A stretch of DNA of 34,220 nucleotides from AWTP1-13 sp035762425 (GTDB lineage: Bacteria; Pseudomonadota; Alphaproteobacteria; Rhizobiales; Hyphomicrobiaceae). The stretch covers positions 1-34,220 of the forward strand of contig DASTOW010000017.1 of NCBI GenBank assembly GCA_035762425.1. Direction: 5' to 3'. Positions 1 through 8,489 of the stretch are shown here, piece after piece. Position numbers and translations under genes: made by a program. The stretch's first letter is position 1, and the number at the start of each line of letters is the position of its first letter. The notes under the pieces are model-generated. The model was not told the origin of the DNA. It worked only from the letters and a program-made list of their open reading frames with translations, and did not search any database.

Positions 1-1
1 C

Positions 2-802
2 CTGCTGCAGCGCTACCCCAAGCTGATCGCCTGCTCGATCTCGGGTTACGGCGATGATGGCCCCTACGCCGACCGGAAGGCCTACGATTTGCTGATCCAG
101 GCCGAGTCCGGCATGGCGTCGGTGACGGGCGGCCCGGAGGCACCGGCGCGCGTCGGCGTGTCCATCGTCGACATTGCCACCGGCCTGCACGCCTACGAGG
201 CGATCCTGGAGGCGCTGATCGGGCGCGGCCGCACCGGCAAGGGAGCAGACATCCGCGTCTCGATGTTCGACACCACCGCCGAGTTGATGGCCGTACCGCT
301 GCTGCACGGCCAGTATGGCACTCCGCCCAAGCGCATCGGGTTCGCCCATCCGAGCCTCGCGCCCTACGGTGTGTTCCTGAGCGCCGATAACCTGCCGATC
401 CTGATCTCCATCCAGAACGACCGCGAATGGGCGGTGTTCTGCATGCGCATCCTGGAGCGGCCGGAGCTCATCAAGGACCCGCGTTTCATCAACAACGAGA
501 CGCGCGCGATCAACCGCCACGACACCGACGGGCTGGTCGCCGCCTGCTTTGCCAAGCGCGATGTCGCCACGCTGGCACGGCAACTCGAGGAGGCGCAGAT
601 CGCCTTCGCCAGGGTCAACGAGGTGCTCGATGTGCTGCGCCATCCACACTTGCGGCAGGTGACGATCGACTCCGCTGGCGGACCGATCGACCTGCCGAGG
701 CCGCCTGCCAAAATCATGCACGAGCCCGCGCCGAAGTTCGGTCCGCTACCGTCGCTGGGGCAGCATACGCAAGCCGTGCGCCGCGAATTTCTCGAAAGCT
801 GA
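2..802 (+). CDS. CaiB/BaiF (family III) CoA-transferase, 5' end cut off
   Basis: The reading frame is open from the first bases of the window and ends at TGA 800-802, giving about 266 residues of the C-terminal two thirds of a roughly 400-residue family III CoA-transferase. These enzymes move CoA between carboxylic acids in the cytoplasm (for example formyl-CoA:oxalate or carnitine CoA-transferase). Visible family marks are the SGYG-x4-PYADRKAYD stretch near the left edge, followed by the Q-x-E-SGMASVTG region and the small-domain segment with RIGFAHPSLAPYG. The catalytic Asp lies in the missing N-terminal part or at the edge and cannot be checked. The true start is outside the window. Substrate cannot be deduced. 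The next gene begins about 125 bases downstream and is unrelated, so no operon is implied on this side. Confidence 0.93.
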   Translation: MLQRYPKLIACSISGYGDDGPYADRKAYDLLIQAESGMASVTGGPEAPARVGVSIVDIATGLHAYEAILEALIGRGRTGKGADIRVSMFDTTAELMAVPLLHGQYGTPPKRIGFAHPSLAPYGVFLSADNLPILISIQNDREWAVFCMRILERPELIKDPRFINNETRAINRHDTDGLVAACFAKRDVATLARQLEEAQIAFARVNEVLDVLRHPHLRQVTIDSAGGPIDLPRPPAKIMHEPAPKFGPLPSLGQHTQAVRREFLES

Positions 803-928
803 ATTTCCCGTTGCCGAGGCGCCGGCACTGCCGCATTAAGCCGAGGGGAACCAACGTCAGCGAGAAACGTTGACCTGCGCCGACCAAGCTTCCACAGTTC
901 CACCACAAAAACGCGAATAGTCGCGCGC

Positions 929-2302
929 ATGTCGCTCACCATCGGCATCGAACAAGAAAAACTGTGGCCCGCTAAGAAGCGTCAAATGATGCTGCGACGT
1001 TGGTCGGCGTTCATTTCCACGAAACTGTCGATCGCATTGGTGGTGGGATTGGCGTTGATCCCCGCCATTCCGGGCCGCGGTACGGCCACCGTACCTGCAG
1101 CCACCGCCCTGAGACCTGCTGAAACAAGAGTTGATGTAGCGCGCCCCCGACGCGAGGCAGACGTCGCGCCGCGCACGGCTCTCGAACCGGTCGCCGTCGA
1201 CGCCGGCAAATCTGCGGCAGCGGTGGTGGAGGACAGCCTCGTGCAGCTTGCCGCCTCCAAACGCCGCTCGCGCCAAGTCAAGCGCGAGGAGGAGGAGGAA
1301 GTCGAGCCGAAGCGTAACCCGTCGAGCATCGCTGCTGAGGAGCCCGCGCGCAACCCCTCGTCCATCGCCTCCGAGGCCAAGCCATCCGGCGAGGGCAAGA
1401 CCGAGACGGCTGCCGAGCCCGAGCCGCCCAAGCCCGACGTGTGGTCCGACGCCGAGGTGATCGCGGCCCTCAAGGAATGCGTGCGCCTGCTTGGCCCCAT
1501 TGGGGCCGACATCGATGTCAGCCAGCCCGTCAAGCAGGAGCAGTGCGGCACGCCGGCACCGATGCTGCTGAAGCGCATCGGCTCGGGCGTCAACAAGCTG
1601 GAGTTCAATCCGCCGGCGATGATGAACTGCCAGATGGTGGTGGCCCTGCACAGCTGGGTCGAGAAGACCTTGCAGCCGGCAGCGATGGAGACGTTCGGCA
1701 GCCCGATCGCGCGTCTGCGCAGCGCCTCCGGGTATTCCTGCCGCAACCGCGTCGGCAGTGCACATAACGCCGACAAGCTGAGCGAGCACGCCAAGGCCAA
1801 CGCCATCGACATCGGCGGCTTCGTCACTGCCGATGGACGCAGCATCGAGGTTGCCCGTTTCTGGGGCCCGACGGCGCGCGACATTCGCGAGGCAGAGCGT
1901 CAGGCGGCCCAGCGTTCCAAGGAAGAGAAAGACGCCAAGGCTGCCAAGCCCGAGGCCGCCAAGGCGGAACCGGCGAAGGCGGGGCCGGTGCGTACCGCCA
2001 GCGCCATCGCTAGCAGGGCGGACGGGTCTCAGCGCGACAAGGATCAGCGCAAGGGAACCGTGCGCACCACGGAGCTGCAGCAGCCCGGACGCAGCGTGAC
2101 CGACAGCAAGACCGTGCCGCTGCCTTCCGCAGGCGGCACTGATGTGGCCAAGTCAAGCGCCGAAGCGAGCTTCCTGCGTCGTTTGCACAGGGGCGCATGC
2201 GGCACGTTCGGCACCGTGCTTGGCCCTGAGGCCAACGAGGCGCATCGCGACCACTTCCACTTCGACTTGGCGGCCCGCAAGCGCAACGCGTTCTGCGAAT
2301 AG
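929..2302 (+). CDS. Membrane-anchored or secreted extensin-like domain protein
   Basis: A 457-residue protein. The C-terminal half matches the bacterial extensin-like C-terminal domain, a zinc-dependent LAS-type peptidase fold: a CGT-x-AP start, a SGYSCR segment, an SEH-AKANAIDIGGF motif near residues 286-299 and RDHFHFDL near residue 440. The His/Asp/His set is that expected for metal binding. An Ala/Val/Leu-rich segment near residues 34-50 would be a signal anchor, so the protein probably acts on the envelope. ATG 929 is taken as start, but ATG 986 or 989 would place the hydrophobic segment nearer the N terminus and is equally plausible. Two features stand out: NPSSIA occurs twice in the charged linker (residues about 125-160), and a Lys/Ala/Glu-rich insertion of about 110 residues separates the two metal motifs. 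The substrate is unknown; peptidoglycan is inferred from the fold. Confidence 0.85.
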   Translation: MSLTIGIEQEKLWPAKKRQMMLRRWSAFISTKLSIALVVGLALIPAIPGRGTATVPAATALRPAETRVDVARPRREADVAPRTALEPVAVDAGKSAAAVVEDSLVQLAASKRRSRQVKREEEEEVEPKRNPSSIAAEEPARNPSSIASEAKPSGEGKTETAAEPEPPKPDVWSDAEVIAALKECVRLLGPIGADIDVSQPVKQEQCGTPAPMLLKRIGSGVNKLEFNPPAMMNCQMVVALHSWVEKTLQPAAMETFGSPIARLRSASGYSCRNRVGSAHNADKLSEHAKANAIDIGGFVTADGRSIEVARFWGPTARDIREAERQAAQRSKEEKDAKAAKPEAAKAEPAKAGPVRTASAIASRADGSQRDKDQRKGTVRTTELQQPGRSVTDSKTVPLPSAGGTDVAKSSAEASFLRRLHRGACGTFGTVLGPEANEAHRDHFHFDLAARKRNAFCE

Positions 2303-2316
2303 CCGCACGCAAAGGG

Positions 2317-2335
2317 CGCGCGCCATCGGCGCGCG
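2317..2335 (+). terminator. GC-rich hairpin after the extensin-like gene
   Basis: CGCGCGCC (2317-2324) pairs perfectly with GGCGCGCG (2328-2335) across a 3-base loop, starting 14 bases after the stop codon. There is no run of T after it, so it may pause or protect transcripts rather than terminate by itself. Confidence 0.35.
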
Positions 2336-2489
2336 GGCGGGACGTTGGCCGCGCCCTTCACACGTCTGCCTCGCGACCTGCCATGCACGCTCCGTCGCCC
2401 CTGAGCTTGCAGTTCCCCCACGTGGACTGCCGCCCCTACCGGGGTTAGGCTGGCGGCCAAGGAAACGCCAACCCTTCGCGAGGCCTGGC

Positions 2490-3533
2490 ATGGAAACGCC
2501 CGTCGAGACGCCCGAGCGTCGCGCCTTCTACGACCGCATCGACAAGCAGAATATGACGGCGCTGTGGACCGTGCTCGGCGCGCTCGTCACACCTGAGCCG
2601 AAAAGCGCATGTGTTCCGGCCGTGTGGCGGTTCAGCGAGATCCGCTCCGCCATGCTGGAAGCCGGCAAGCTGATCACCGCCAAGGAGGCAGAGCGGCGCG
2701 TGCTGGTGCTGGAAAATCCCGGCCTGCGCGGCCAATCGCGGACCACGACCTCGCTCTACGCCGGCGTGCAGATGGTGATCCCGCACGAAGTGGCACCGGC
2801 GCACCGTCATTCGCAGTCGGCACTGCGTTTCGTGCTGGAGGGCAACGGCGCCTATACGGCCGTCGACGGTGAGCGCACGCTGATGCGGCCCGGCGATTTC
2901 ATCATCACGCCCTACATGGCCTGGCACGACCATGGCAACGAGTCCGACGAGCCGATCTTCTGGCTCGATGGGCTCGATATCCCGCTCATCCAATTCCTCG
3001 ATGCCTCGTTCCTGGAGCGCCTGGAGGAGGACGAGCAGCCGATCGGCAAGCCGGAGGGCTATTCCATGGCGCGCTACGGCGCCAACCTGCTCCCCGTCGA
3101 CCATAACGACCGCTCTTGCGCCACTTCGCCGATTTTCAACTACCCCTACGACCGCACGCGCGAGGCCCTGCATCAGCTCGCCAAGGCGCAAAAGCCCGAT
3201 CCGTGCCACGGCATCAAGATGCGTTACTCCAATCCGGTCACGGGCGACCACGCCATGCCGACCATGGGCACCTTCATCCAGCTGTTGGCGAAGGGCTTCC
3301 ACACGGCGCGCTATCGCTCCACCGACGCCGGCATCTTCGTCGCCATCGAGGGACGCGGGCGCACGCGTGTGGGCGACACCGTGCTCGAATGGGGCCCCAA
3401 GGATATCTTCGTGGTGCCGAGCTGGAAAGCCGTCGCCCATGAGGCCGACGCGGAGAGCGTGCTGTTCAGCTTCTCCGACCGCCCCGTGCAGGAAAAGATC
3501 GGCGTGTGGCGCGAGGATCGCGGCAACGCGTGA
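2490..3533 (+). CDS. Gentisate 1,2-dioxygenase (bicupin ring-cleavage enzyme)
   Basis: A 347-residue cytoplasmic iron enzyme expected to open gentisate to maleylpyruvate with O2. The N-terminal cupin shows the ligand set AHRHSQSALRFVLEG (H105, H107) and H146 in the PYMAWHDHGN strand. A second, degenerate cupin follows (RGRTRVGDTV, then GPKDIFVVPSWKAVAHEA). Length is normal for the family. ATG 2490 is chosen because GAGG lies 6 bases upstream and the protein then begins like its relatives; the frame stays open upstream but that part looks non-coding. Salicylate and 1-hydroxy-2-naphthoate dioxygenases are close relatives and cannot be excluded. No maleylpyruvate isomerase or fumarylpyruvate hydrolase is adjacent, so the rest of a gentisate pathway would have to be elsewhere. 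Confidence 0.88.
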   Translation: METPVETPERRAFYDRIDKQNMTALWTVLGALVTPEPKSACVPAVWRFSEIRSAMLEAGKLITAKEAERRVLVLENPGLRGQSRTTTSLYAGVQMVIPHEVAPAHRHSQSALRFVLEGNGAYTAVDGERTLMRPGDFIITPYMAWHDHGNESDEPIFWLDGLDIPLIQFLDASFLERLEEDEQPIGKPEGYSMARYGANLLPVDHNDRSCATSPIFNYPYDRTREALHQLAKAQKPDPCHGIKMRYSNPVTGDHAMPTMGTFIQLLAKGFHTARYRSTDAGIFVAIEGRGRTRVGDTVLEWGPKDIFVVPSWKAVAHEADAESVLFSFSDRPVQEKIGVWREDRGNA

Positions 3534-3605
3534 GCTTTATCGTGAACCTACTTAACCTACCTGAACCTTCTTGGCGGCCGGTCGCCAGGAGAGTCCACCC
3601 GGGTG

Positions 3606-3675
3606 TCATCCTCGATCCAGCCTCCCGCACGCTCCGCACGAGCTGATAGCTGGATGGGTCGGGACCGGCCCGACC
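3606..3675. repeat. Dispersed intergenic repeat, copy 1 (GGTCGGG palindrome)
   Basis: GATCCAGCC at 3614-3622, GGATGG at 3652-3657 and the palindrome GGTCGGG (3657-3663) / CCCGACC (3669-3675) with a 5-base loop recur in the same order at 24571-24641. The sequence lies between the convergent ends of the gentisate dioxygenase gene and the small secreted-protein gene, where it could also act as a bidirectional terminator. Just upstream, 3543-3566 holds AACCTAC/AACCTAC/GAACC near-repeats. Confidence 0.45.
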
Positions 3676-3711
3676 AAGACCAACTGTAGGCGTCAGCTAT
3701 GCGTCGCACCG

Positions 3712-4026
3712 CTAGTACACGCGGCAGGGCTTGGCGCTGACCGTGCAGTGCTTGGCACTCGCGCCGCCGCCGCACTCGACTTTCTTGTCCTCGGCGCGCC
3801 ACCAGAACTTGTAGGTGTAGCCGTAGGTGTCGCGCGCGCGGTTGCTCCAGTTGTCGATGGCGTTGTCGCGCGCGCGTTTCTCGCGCGAGGTATCGCTGAC
3901 CTGCGCCGCCGAGCGGGCCTTGGCCGACACGGCATCCTTGCAGACTTTGGCGGCATCGGCCGGCAGGATCGATCCGGCAACAACGAGCGCCAGCATGGTG
4001 GCGGCGGCGAGAAATCTGCTGTGCAT
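3712..4026 (-). CDS. Small secreted Cys-containing protein (paralogue of the protein at 20312-20656)
   Basis: A 104-residue protein of unknown function. The start ATG (4024-4026) is preceded by a near-perfect Shine-Dalgarno AGGAGGT, five bases away. Residues 1-25 form a signal peptide (hydrophobic core AAATMLALVVAG, cleavage probably after ADA), so the mature protein should be exported. The mature part is charged and ends with a conserved pattern: AI-x2-W60, YG at 68-69, A78, K81, C85, C94, SA, C101-R. Together with C29 this gives four Cys, enough for two disulfides. The last 49 residues align with no gap to the protein at 20312-20656. It follows the flavoprotein gene by 34 bases on the same strand and may be the last gene of that run, although its own strong ribosome site suggests independent expression too. 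Confidence 0.75.
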   Translation of the reverse strand: MHSRFLAAATMLALVVAGSILPADAAKVCKDAVSAKARSAAQVSDTSREKRARDNAIDNWSNRARDTYGYTYKFWWRAEDKKVECGGGASAKHCTVSAKPCRVY

Positions 4027-4060
4027 GGGTACCTCCTGGCGCACCGTTGCAGTGAGGCAT

Positions 4061-5314
4061 CTAGCTCCGCTTTGCACGGTCGGCAAGCCACGCCAGCGCA
4101 CCTTTGCCCGCCGCCGCGCCGGTCGCAAACGAGGCCTGCAGCAGGTAACCGCCGGTCGGCGCCTCCCAGTCCAGCATTTCGCCGGCGACGAACACGCCAG
4201 GCTTGCCAAGCAGCATGAATGCATCGTTGACCTGATCGAGCGCGATGCCGCCGGCCGTCGAAATGGCGCGGGCGATGGGCGCGAGGCCGGTGACCTTCAC
4301 TGGCACGGCCGTGAGCAGGGCCGCTAGCCCGTCCGGCGACAGCGCAGTCAAACGGCCAGGCATGGCCATGGTCGCCTCATGCAGCAGGCCGATTTCGACC
4401 GGCGAGAGGTTGATCGCCTTGCGCAGGAAGGTGGCAAGCGACTGTTTGCCACGCGGCGCTGCAAGCCGCTGCCGCAGGTCGTCCGAGCTCATGTCGGGGC
4501 GCAGGTCGATGGTGAGGATCGGTTCGCCCGTATGCGCGGACAACGCCGCGCGCAACGGCGCAGACAGGGCGTAGATAACCCCGCCTTCCATGCCCGCGGC
4601 GGTGACGATCGCCTCCCCGCGCTCCTTGCGTTCGCCCACTGATACTTCGATCCGCTTCAATGGTTGGCCGGCGAAGCGCTGGGAAAACACGTCCGACCAG
4701 GCGATCAGTATGCCGCAATTGGCCGGTTGCAGTGGAGCGATGCCGATGCCGGCCTGCCCCACAGTCGCAGTCCAGGCGCCGTCCGAGCCTAGACGCGGCC
4801 AGCTGGCGCCGCCCATTGCCAGCACGGTGGCGTCGGCTTTGATCGCAACGTTGCCTTGAGGTGTGGAGAACACCAGCCGCCCCGCTTCATCCCACCCGCT
4901 CCACTGGTGCCGCAGCCTGAAGGCGACGCCGGACGCACCGAGCCGCGCCAGCCACGCGCGCAGCAGCGGCGAGGCCTTCATCGTCTCGGGAAACACCCGG
5001 CCGCTGGAGCCCACGAACGTCGGCTGACCCAGCCCTTCGCACCATGTACGGAGGGCGGAGGGCGGAAACGCTTCAATGACGGCCCTGAGCCGCGGCATGG
5101 CCGTCCCGTATCGGCCGAGCAGCCGCTCCAACGCCTCGCTGTGGGTGAGATTGAGGCCGCCGCGGCCGGCCAGCAGAAACTTGCGGGCTACCGAGGGCAT
5201 GCGGTCGTAGACGGCCACGCTTGCGCCGCCACGTGCAATGACCTCGGCCGCCATCAGTCCGGCAGGCCCGCCGCCGATCACGGCTACTCGCCCTGTTGAA
5301 CCCTCAGATGGCAA
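4061..5314 (-). CDS. HI0933/BaiN-type FAD-dependent flavoprotein (TIGR03862-like)
   Basis: A 417-residue cytoplasmic flavoprotein. The N-terminal dinucleotide fold is clear: VAVIGGGPAGLMAAE (residues 10-24), followed by the family-typical RKFLLAGRGGLNLTHSE near residues 44-60 and an ATVLAMGGASWPRLGSDG second FAD motif. The C-terminal GVFVAGEMLDWEAPTGGYLLQ, then A-x3-G, is the expected FAD-binding end of the HI0933 family. The reaction is not established for this subgroup; relatives include a bile-acid dehydrogenase-like reductase. TTG 5314 is taken as start because no ATG lies upstream of the Rossmann motif in frame. This puts it only 2 bases after the stop of the polysaccharide deacetylase gene, so the two are probably co-transcribed and translationally coupled. 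Confidence 0.9.
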   Translation of the reverse strand: MPSEGSTGRVAVIGGGPAGLMAAEVIARGGASVAVYDRMPSVARKFLLAGRGGLNLTHSEALERLLGRYGTAMPRLRAVIEAFPPSALRTWCEGLGQPTFVGSSGRVFPETMKASPLLRAWLARLGASGVAFRLRHQWSGWDEAGRLVFSTPQGNVAIKADATVLAMGGASWPRLGSDGAWTATVGQAGIGIAPLQPANCGILIAWSDVFSQRFAGQPLKRIEVSVGERKERGEAIVTAAGMEGGVIYALSAPLRAALSAHTGEPILTIDLRPDMSSDDLRQRLAAPRGKQSLATFLRKAINLSPVEIGLLHEATMAMPGRLTALSPDGLAALLTAVPVKVTGLAPIARAISTAGGIALDQVNDAFMLLGKPGVFVAGEMLDWEAPTGGYLLQASFATGAAAGKGALAWLADRAKRS

Positions 5315-5316
5315 GC

Positions 5317-6336
5317 TCAGTAGGAGCGCCAGAGACCGGCTTTCCAGTCATCCTCGCTGCCTCGCCGCGGAGCGCGCGTCGGCGTGGCAGGCTCCGCCGG
5401 CTTTTGCCCCGGCGTCGTCTGACCCTGGCCCTGACCCTGACCCGAGGCATCCTCCTTGGCACCAGCCAATTCCGGCGGCAGCGGGACCGACCAGGTCACC
5501 GCGCGACGGAGCGGCCCGCCGCCTGCGGCGGCCCGCTTCTCAGCGGCACCCTGCACGAGGCTGTCAAACTCGGCCACCGTCGCGACCGGAGCCTTCGGCC
5601 GCAGGTGCACGATGCGATACCCCTTGGCCTTCAGGTCAGCTAGCAAGGCCGGCAGAGCCCGGGCCGTGGAAGGCTGGATATCGTGGAACAGCAGGATGCC
5701 CTTCCTCGACCGCGCCAGGCCGCCCATGATCAGGCGGTGCACTGAGCCCGGATCGCGCGAGCGGTAGTCCTTACTGTCGACGTCGATGGAGAAGGTGGCG
5801 ATCTGCCGATTCTGCAGGTGCGCCGCCATCGAGCTGGAATAGCTGAGATAGGGGAAGCGGAAGAACGGCGCGATCGGCTTGCCCATGGCGTTCTGCACGG
5901 CGCTGAAGCCCATCTCGATCTCGGCCCGCGCCTTGGGCGCGCTCAGGTGCGCGAGATTTTGATGCGACCAGGTATGCGTGCCGACCGTGTGGCCGCGGCG
6001 GGCGTATTCCTTTACCATCTCCGGGTCGGCAACGGCCATGCGTCCGACCACAAAGAAGGTTGCTTTGGTGCACTGGGCAGCGAGCGCCTCCAGCACCGGC
6101 TTGGTGTAGGCGCGCAGAGGCCCATCGTCGAAGGTCAGCACCACCTCGCCTTCATTCAGAAAGCTCTGGGCGTCGTGGTACTGGAAACCGAATTTGGGAC
6201 CCGAGCTGGTGTCGATCTCGACCACACGGGACACCCCCAGAACATTGGTGCCGATGCATGCGTCCTGGGCTGCCGCCGGCAGCAGGGTGCCTAGCAGCAA
6301 CGCCGAGGCTAGGCCGCAGATCCGGAGTAGGTGCAT
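5317..6336 (-). CDS. Secreted polysaccharide deacetylase (NodB domain)
   Basis: A 339-residue carbohydrate esterase family 4 protein. A signal peptide (LLRICGLASALLLGTLLPAAAQ) points to the periplasm or outside. All catalytic motifs are present: TFDDGP (residues 68-73, base and metal Asp), HTWSH (121-125, metal His pair), RFPYLS (160-165) and LLFHDI (215-220, catalytic His218). Such enzymes remove acetyl groups from N-acetylated polysaccharides such as peptidoglycan or exopolysaccharide; which one cannot be told. After the domain (about residue 270) comes a Pro/Gly/Gln-rich tail with GQGQGQGQ and PAEPATPTRAPRR, likely disordered. It heads a minus-strand run with the flavoprotein 2 bases downstream; a functional link between the two is not obvious. 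Divergent from mgtE. Confidence 0.92.
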   Translation of the reverse strand: MHLLRICGLASALLLGTLLPAAAQDACIGTNVLGVSRVVEIDTSSGPKFGFQYHDAQSFLNEGEVVLTFDDGPLRAYTKPVLEALAAQCTKATFFVVGRMAVADPEMVKEYARRGHTVGTHTWSHQNLAHLSAPKARAEIEMGFSAVQNAMGKPIAPFFRFPYLSYSSSMAAHLQNRQIATFSIDVDSKDYRSRDPGSVHRLIMGGLARSRKGILLFHDIQPSTARALPALLADLKAKGYRIVHLRPKAPVATVAEFDSLVQGAAEKRAAAGGGPLRRAVTWSVPLPPELAGAKEDASGQGQGQGQTTPGQKPAEPATPTRAPRRGSEDDWKAGLWRSY

Positions 6337-6609
6337 TTCTGTCCCTCTAAAGGCTCGTGCGGCCCGTTCTACCCCTCCGCCTCAGGGTCATGACATGCTG
6401 CCCGGTCAAGAGCAAGCCATTGCCCTGGCCGAGATTCTATTGCGCCGATGCTAACGGGCGAGTGTGCCACAGTTCCGCTCGACCTGAGTGTGTCCACAGC
6501 GCATCAAGGTGTGCGAGTGCTCTGGCTTTGCGTAGGGATGGCACAATGCGACGGGCAGTGCTATCGGCTGGCAAAGCGCGCCGCGCTCCGTGCCCGGCCG
6601 CCCCAATCA

Positions 6610-6625
6610 ATCGGAAATATCCGAT
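6610..6625 (+). promoter_or_regulatory. Hairpin covering the mgtE ribosome site and start codon
   Basis: ATCGGA (6610-6615) pairs perfectly with TCCGAT (6620-6625) over the loop AATA. The 3' arm contains the first two bases of the mgtE ATG (6624), and the CGGA part of the 5' arm is the only Shine-Dalgarno-like sequence. The structure could therefore limit translation. The remaining leader (6337-6609) shows no element I can name; a known Mg2+-sensing riboswitch was not recognised. Confidence 0.3.
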
Positions 6626-8003
6626 GGACGACGCGACCACCAGCGCCCCTGGCGTCTTGCCGGGCAGTCTGGCGCCGGCCGAGCGGGCAGCACCGATCGC
6701 CGCGGCGCTGGCGACCGGCGATGTGGCCACCGCGCGCGCGCTGGTGGCAGGGCTGCCGCCGCCTGATCTCGCCGACGTCATGGAGCTTCTACAACCCGAC
6801 GAACGGGTCCGGTTGGTGCAGGAGCTTGGGCCGGCCTTCGATCCTGAGGTACTACCCGAACTTGATGAGACGGTGCGCGACCAACTGTCGGAGGCGCTGC
6901 CCAACGACGTTCTGGCGCGCGCCGTCGCGCGGCTTGAGACCGACGATGCGGCCTACGTTATCGAGGGCCTGGAGAAAGCGGACCAGCAGGAAATCCTGGC
7001 GCAGATCCCGACCGGTGACCGCGCCGCCCTCGAGCGCAACCTCGAATATCCGGAGGAGACCGCCGGCCGTCTCATGCAGACGGACTTCGTGGCGGTGCCG
7101 CCGTTCTGGTCGGTCGGGCAGGTGATCGACCACATGCGCGAGGCGCAGGATCTGCCCGACAGCTTCTCGGACATCTATGTGGTCGATCCGACCTTCCGCG
7201 TGCTCGGCAGCGTCGACCTGAGCCGGCTGCTGCGCACCAAGCGCGACGTCAGCATCGACACCATCATGGAGGCGGACCGCCAGGTGGTGCTCGCCACAGC
7301 CGATCAGGAGGCGGTCGCACGCCAGTTCGAGCGCTACGATCTCAAATCCGCGCCCGTGGTCGATGCCAGCGACCGGCTGGTCGGCGTCGTGACCGCCGAC
7401 GATATGGTCGAGGTCATTGAGGAGGAGACCGAGGAGGATATGCGCAGACTGGGCGGCGTCGGCGACGAGAGCGTCACCGACAGCGTGCTCTACACCGTGC
7501 GCAACCGTTTCGCCTGGCTGTTCATCAACCTCGGCACGGCATTACTCGCCTCCTCGGTGATCAAGACCTTCGACGCCACCATCGGCCAGATGGTGGCGCT
7601 CGCCGTGTTGATGCCGATCGTCGCCTCCATGGGCGGCAACGCCGCTACCCAGACCATGACCGTGACGGTGCGTGCGCTGGCCACGAGTTCCCTCGGCCCC
7701 GTCAATGCCACGCGCGTCATCCTGCGTGAGGCATCTGTCGGGTTGATCAACGGCCTGATCTTCGCGGCGATCATCGGCGTGGTGGTGCTGTTCTGGTTCG
7801 GCGTCGGCAAGCTCGGACTGGTCATCGCCTCGGCTATGATCTGCAACTTCCTGGCGGCTGCGCTGGCCGGCATCCTTATTCCGCTCACGCTTGCCCGCAA
7901 CGGCTTCGATCCGGCGGTCGCCTCGGGCGTGTTCGTGACGATGGTGACCGACGTGGTCGGCTTCTTCGCCTTCCTGGGGCTGGCCTCGCTCTGGCTGCTT
8001 TGA
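6624..8003 (+). CDS. mgtE: Magnesium transporter MgtE
   Basis: A 459-residue inner-membrane Mg2+ channel/transporter of normal length. In order: an N-terminal superhelical MgtE_N domain (about residues 25-140, including LLQPDERVRLVQELGP and YPEETAGRLMQTDF), two CBS domains (about 145-265) that sense cytosolic Mg2+, the plug-helix region and a five-helix membrane domain from about residue 295. Diagnostic membrane motifs are MGGNAATQTMTV and the last-helix VTMVTDVVGFFAFLGLASL, which carries the pore-lining Asp. ATG 6624 is preferred since the conserved protein starts here; ATG 6546 in the same frame would add a basic 26-residue stretch without family support. Start-codon hairpin described separately. 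The downstream genes are unrelated small proteins. Confidence 0.93.
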   Translation: MDDATTSAPGVLPGSLAPAERAAPIAAALATGDVATARALVAGLPPPDLADVMELLQPDERVRLVQELGPAFDPEVLPELDETVRDQLSEALPNDVLARAVARLETDDAAYVIEGLEKADQQEILAQIPTGDRAALERNLEYPEETAGRLMQTDFVAVPPFWSVGQVIDHMREAQDLPDSFSDIYVVDPTFRVLGSVDLSRLLRTKRDVSIDTIMEADRQVVLATADQEAVARQFERYDLKSAPVVDASDRLVGVVTADDMVEVIEEETEEDMRRLGGVGDESVTDSVLYTVRNRFAWLFINLGTALLASSVIKTFDATIGQMVALAVLMPIVASMGGNAATQTMTVTVRALATSSLGPVNATRVILREASVGLINGLIFAAIIGVVVLFWFGVGKLGLVIASAMICNFLAAALAGILIPLTLARNGFDPAVASGVFVTMVTDVVGFFAFLGLASLWLL

Positions 8004-8063
8004 CGGATCGGCGGGCAGCACGGATAGTGGAGGGCACGCGAATCATTCGCATTGGAGGCGGCC

Positions 8064-8489
8064 ATGCGCATCGCTGAGCGTCTCTTGGTGTGTTTAGCGG
8101 CCATCGTTGCCTTCGGGCTGTCGGCCCGGGCGCAGGAGGTGCCCAACCTGGGGCGGGAGCCACAGAGCCGGCCGCAAGACACGCCCGACCTGCTGCGCCA
8201 GATCGACGTTGAATTGCGCAGGAGCTATCTGAAGGAGGGCGATGTCACCTGCGTGGCTTCGTTGCTCGGCGACCAATGGAAATCCATGAGTGGTGGACAA
8301 TGCGCGCCCTATCAATGTCGGTTCGGCGATCGCACGCTCCGGATCGAGGCCGAGCGGACCTATTTCGATGCTCGCGGCAAGCGCCTGGGCCGGCCCGGCG
8401 AGATGCCCGATGAGGCGCTGTTGAACCGAGCCAAATCGTTCCGCGAGAACAATCTGCGCTGGGGTTGGACCCCTGAATACGCGAGGTGA
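8064..8489 (+). CDS. Small secreted protein of unknown function
   Basis: A 141-residue protein. ATG 8064 has GGAGG five bases upstream (8054-8058), which decides the start over TTG 8052. Residues 1-24 are a signal peptide (LLVCLAAIVAFGLSARAQE), so it is periplasmic or secreted. The mature part has three Cys (in VTCVAS and GGQCAPYQC) and ends with a WGWTPEYAR stretch. I do not recognise the family. Its stop overlaps the GTG start of the following GNAT gene by four bases (GTGA, 8486-8489), which suggests translational coupling. Confidence 0.7.
   Translation: MRIAERLLVCLAAIVAFGLSARAQEVPNLGREPQSRPQDTPDLLRQIDVELRRSYLKEGDVTCVASLLGDQWKSMSGGQCAPYQCRFGDRTLRIEAERTYFDARGKRLGRPGEMPDEALLNRAKSFRENNLRWGWTPEYAR

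Noticed and set aside
857..1884. Long minus-strand frames opposite the extensin-like gene
   Set aside because: No motifs, no ribosome site; the + frame has domain support.
2445..3440. 331-codon minus-strand frame opposite gentisate dioxygenase
   Set aside because: Shadow frame with biased composition and no family signature.
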